Positions 62,224 to 64,000 of a DNA stretch of 64,000 nucleotides are shown here, piece by piece (position 1 is the first letter of the stretch; each line of letters opens with the position of its first letter). The notes under the pieces were generated by a model. The model saw only the letters and a program-made list of their open reading frames with translations, was not told where the DNA came from and did no database searches. Both the position numbers and the translations under genes were made by a program. The stretch lies in contig NZ_CADFEN010000013.1 of the NCBI RefSeq assembly GCF_902833145.1, forward strand, positions 183,584 through 247,583, in the 5' to 3' direction. This stretch comes from Burkholderia sp. BCC0506. Its GTDB lineage: Bacteria; Pseudomonadota; Gammaproteobacteria; Burkholderiales; Burkholderiaceae.

Positions 62224-63424
62224 GACACCCTTGAATCCGTCCCTGATTGCCATCCTGGCCACGGTGCTGCTCGACGCGATCGGCGTCGGCATCGTGATGC
62301 CGATCCTGCCCGGGCTGCTGCGCTCGCTGGCCTCCGCGGGCAGCACCGACACCCACTATGGCATCCTGCTCGCGCTGTACGCGTTCGCGCAGTTCCTCTG
62401 TGCGCCGCTGCTCGGCACACTGAGCGACCGGTTCGGCCGCCGCCCGGTGCTGCTCGCGTCGCTCGCGGGCGCCGCGCTCGACTATCTGCTGATGGCGCTC
62501 GCGCCGACGCTCGCGTGGCTTTACGTCGGGCGGCTGATCGCGGGCATCACCGGCGCGAACGTCGCGGTCGCGACCGCATACGTGACCGACGTGACGGCCG
62601 AGCCCGACCGCGCGCGGCGCTTCGGCCAGCTCGGCGCGATGATGGGCACCGGCTTCATCGCCGGCCCGCTGATCGGCGGGCTGCTCGGCGCGCTGCACCT
62701 GCGTGCGCCGTTCGTCGCGGCCGCATTGCTCAACGCGCTGAATCTCGTGCTCGTGTGGCGTGTATTGCCGGAATCGCGCGCGCCGTCGGCCCGGCAAGGC
62801 CGCGCGGTCGGTACGCTCAACCCGTTCGCGAGCCTGCGCCGGCTGAGCGGCGCGCCCGCGCTCGCGCCGCTGGTCGGCATCTACGTGATCGTGGCGCTCG
62901 TGTCGCAGGCGCCCGCGACGCTGTGGATCCTGTACGGCCAGGAACATTTCGGCTGGTCGACACCGATCGCGGGGCTGTCGCTTGCCGGTTACGGCGCGTG
63001 CCACGCGCTCGCGCAGGCGTTTGCGATCGGGCCGCTGATCGCGCGGCTCGGCGAGCGGCGCGCGCTCGCACTGGGCCTGGCGGGCGATGCGCTCGGGCTG
63101 GCGGTCATCGCGTTCGCGACCGCCGCATGGGTGCCGTTCGCGCTGCTGCCGTTGTTCGCGGCCGGCGGCATGACGCTGCCGGCGTTGCAGGCGATGCTCG
63201 CGCGGCAGGTCGACGAGGCGCGCCAGGGCGAACTGCAGGGCACGCTCGCGAGCGTGGGGAGCCTGATCGGCGTCGCGGGGCCGCTGGTCGTCACCGCGAC
63301 CTACGCGGCGACGCGCGCGACGTGGCCGGGGCTCGTGTGGGCCGCGGCCGCGCTGCTGTACCTGCTGGTGCCGCCATTGCTGGCCGGCGCGCGCCCGGCG
63401 AACGCGCCGCGGGCGTCCGCGTAG
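62222..63424 (+). CDS. tetA: TetA-type major facilitator efflux transporter
   Basis: The 400-residue protein has twelve hydrophobic segments, the MFS motif A GTLSDRFGRRPVLL, and close resemblance to TetA class A/C pumps throughout (LLDAIGVGIVMPILPGLLRSL, HYGILLALYAFAQF, PALQAMLARQVDEARQGELQGTLAS). Such pumps exchange a metal-tetracycline complex for a proton. The GTG at 62222 is chosen by comparison with TetA N-termini; TTG 62231 and ATG 62189 are alternatives. GC content and codon use equal the neighbours, so it looks like a resident chromosomal gene rather than a recent transfer. The substrate needs testing. Confidence 0.85.
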   Translation: MTPLNPSLIAILATVLLDAIGVGIVMPILPGLLRSLASAGSTDTHYGILLALYAFAQFLCAPLLGTLSDRFGRRPVLLASLAGAALDYLLMALAPTLAWLYVGRLIAGITGANVAVATAYVTDVTAEPDRARRFGQLGAMMGTGFIAGPLIGGLLGALHLRAPFVAAALLNALNLVLVWRVLPESRAPSARQGRAVGTLNPFASLRRLSGAPALAPLVGIYVIVALVSQAPATLWILYGQEHFGWSTPIAGLSLAGYGACHALAQAFAIGPLIARLGERRALALGLAGDALGLAVIAFATAAWVPFALLPLFAAGGMTLPALQAMLARQVDEARQGELQGTLASVGSLIGVAGPLVVTATYAATRATWPGLVWAAAALLYLLVPPLLAGARPANAPRASA

Positions 63425-63446
63425 GCGTCGGCATGCGCGGTCGCGC

Positions 63447-63842
63447 TCAGCCCGCGAGCGTGACGAGATTCGCGTCGCGCACGAGCTGCCAGCGGCCGTC
63501 GGCCTTGCGGAAGATCGTCAGCGTGTGGCCCGACCGGCGGATCGTGTTGCCGCCCGGCGGCGTCGCGTCGATTTCGATGAAATTGCGCATGTACGCCCAG
63601 TCGCCGATCACGCGCAGCTCGTCGATCCGGTACCGGCCGTCGATCGTCGGTGCGTGTTCTGCGCCGGCGTTCGCGTCGCGCGACGCGGCCGCGAACGCCG
63701 CCTTGTCGAACGGCGGCTGGCCGGCCACCATGAAGATCGCGTCGTCGGCGATCAGGTCGAGCACGGTCGCCAGATCGCCGCGCCGGCTCGACACGAACCA
63801 GGTGTCCACGAGTTCGCGGATCGCGCGTTCGTCTTCGGTCAT
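63447..63842 (-). CDS. SnoaL-like / SgcJ-EcaC family protein (DUF4440 type)
   Basis: The 131-residue protein has the NTF2-like fold pattern of the SgcJ/EcaC oxidoreductase family: AIRELVDTWFVSSRRGDLATVLDLIADDAIFMV, then HTLTIFRKADGRWQLVRDANLV. These proteins lack a defined common reaction. The ATG at 63842 is placed 7 bases after AGGAGG, which decides it over the ATG at 63848. Confidence 0.85.
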   Translation of the reverse strand: MTEDERAIRELVDTWFVSSRRGDLATVLDLIADDAIFMVAGQPPFDKAAFAAASRDANAGAEHAPTIDGRYRIDELRVIGDWAYMRNFIEIDATPPGGNTIRRSGHTLTIFRKADGRWQLVRDANLVTLAG

Positions 63843-63901
63843 CGTCATTCCTCCTGCATCGGCGCGCGTCCGTGTTCCCGGCAGCGCCCGAAAAAAAAGG
63901 T

Positions 63902-64000
63902 TCATCGAGGATTACCGGGGAACGCGGCGCGAATCTTGAGGAAGAAGTATTCGTCGTCGCGGTACCCGTAAGCTCGACGCTTGATGACCTTGATGGTGTT
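63902..64000 (-). mobile_element. C-terminus of a transposase, probably ISL3 family (partial)
   Basis: The last 32 codons of a minus-strand gene read NTIKVIKRRAYGYRDDEYFFLK, then IRAAFPGNPR and stop at 63902-63904. The pattern IKxIKRxAYGYRDxxYFxLKI is characteristic of ISL3-family transposase C-termini. The gene continues beyond the window. No terminal inverted repeat can be confirmed from the visible part. Confidence 0.75.

Overview
The window is high-GC proteobacterial chromosome. Gene content and order (tolQRAB-pal-cpoB, glyA-nrdR, mutL-miaA, the minor-pilin operon and a wcb-type capsule locus built around a very large polyketide synthase) point to a Burkholderia, most likely of the B. cepacia complex, chromosome 1. 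This is recognition of gene families and order, not the result of a search.

Left flank (1-19.2 kb), housekeeping: the start of an IclR regulator divergent from glutaryl-CoA dehydrogenase with a perfect operator-like palindrome between them; a 1-Cys peroxiredoxin; a stress-type trio of small membrane proteins whose first gene (DUF883) carries a frameshift; a five-gene minor pilin operon (fimT-pilV-pilW-pilX-pilE); glyA-nrdR; an SDR; ybgC and the complete Tol-Pal envelope system; a tRNA-Lys gene with a consensus promoter and a terminator; yiaA; an AraC regulator divergent from an AhpD-like protein; and a YafJ-type class II glutamine amidotransferase.

Capsule region (19.2-56.6 kb): the left border is an APS kinase gene (cysC) flanked by the intact amidotransferase gene and by a decayed second copy of its 3' half. 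Next come a modular sulfotransferase and a translationally coupled chain read leftward: wcbO (KpsS-like), wcbP (SDR), wcbQ (LTA-synthase/sulfatase-fold membrane protein), wcbR (KS-AT-DH-MT-ER-KR-ACP polyketide synthase without thioesterase), wcbS (LpxC paralogue), wcbT (alpha-oxoamine synthase) and a GNAT. The divergent half encodes the export machinery (wcbD/KpsE, wzm, wzt, wza), five GT4-like glycosyltransferases, GDP-mannose to GDP-D-rhamnose enzymes (manC, gmd, rmd), a FkbM-coiled-coil-DUF4214 protein, and the KpsC-like wcbA. Together they predict an ABC-transporter-exported capsule on a KpsC/KpsS-type glycolipid, with D-rhamnose, possibly sulfated and methylated. The PKS/oxoamine-synthase/reductase/GNAT block looks like a route to a sphingoid-like amino-lipid. 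The wcbT-wcbR block has the high-GC codon use of the core genome, while the sulfotransferase and the glycosyltransferase block are visibly lower in GC, so the locus is a mosaic.

Right flank (56.6-64 kb): mscS, dedA, mutL-miaA, a divergent tetR/tetA pair with two almost canonical tet operators, a SnoaL-like protein, and at the very edge the C-terminus of a transposase that looks like the ISL3 family.
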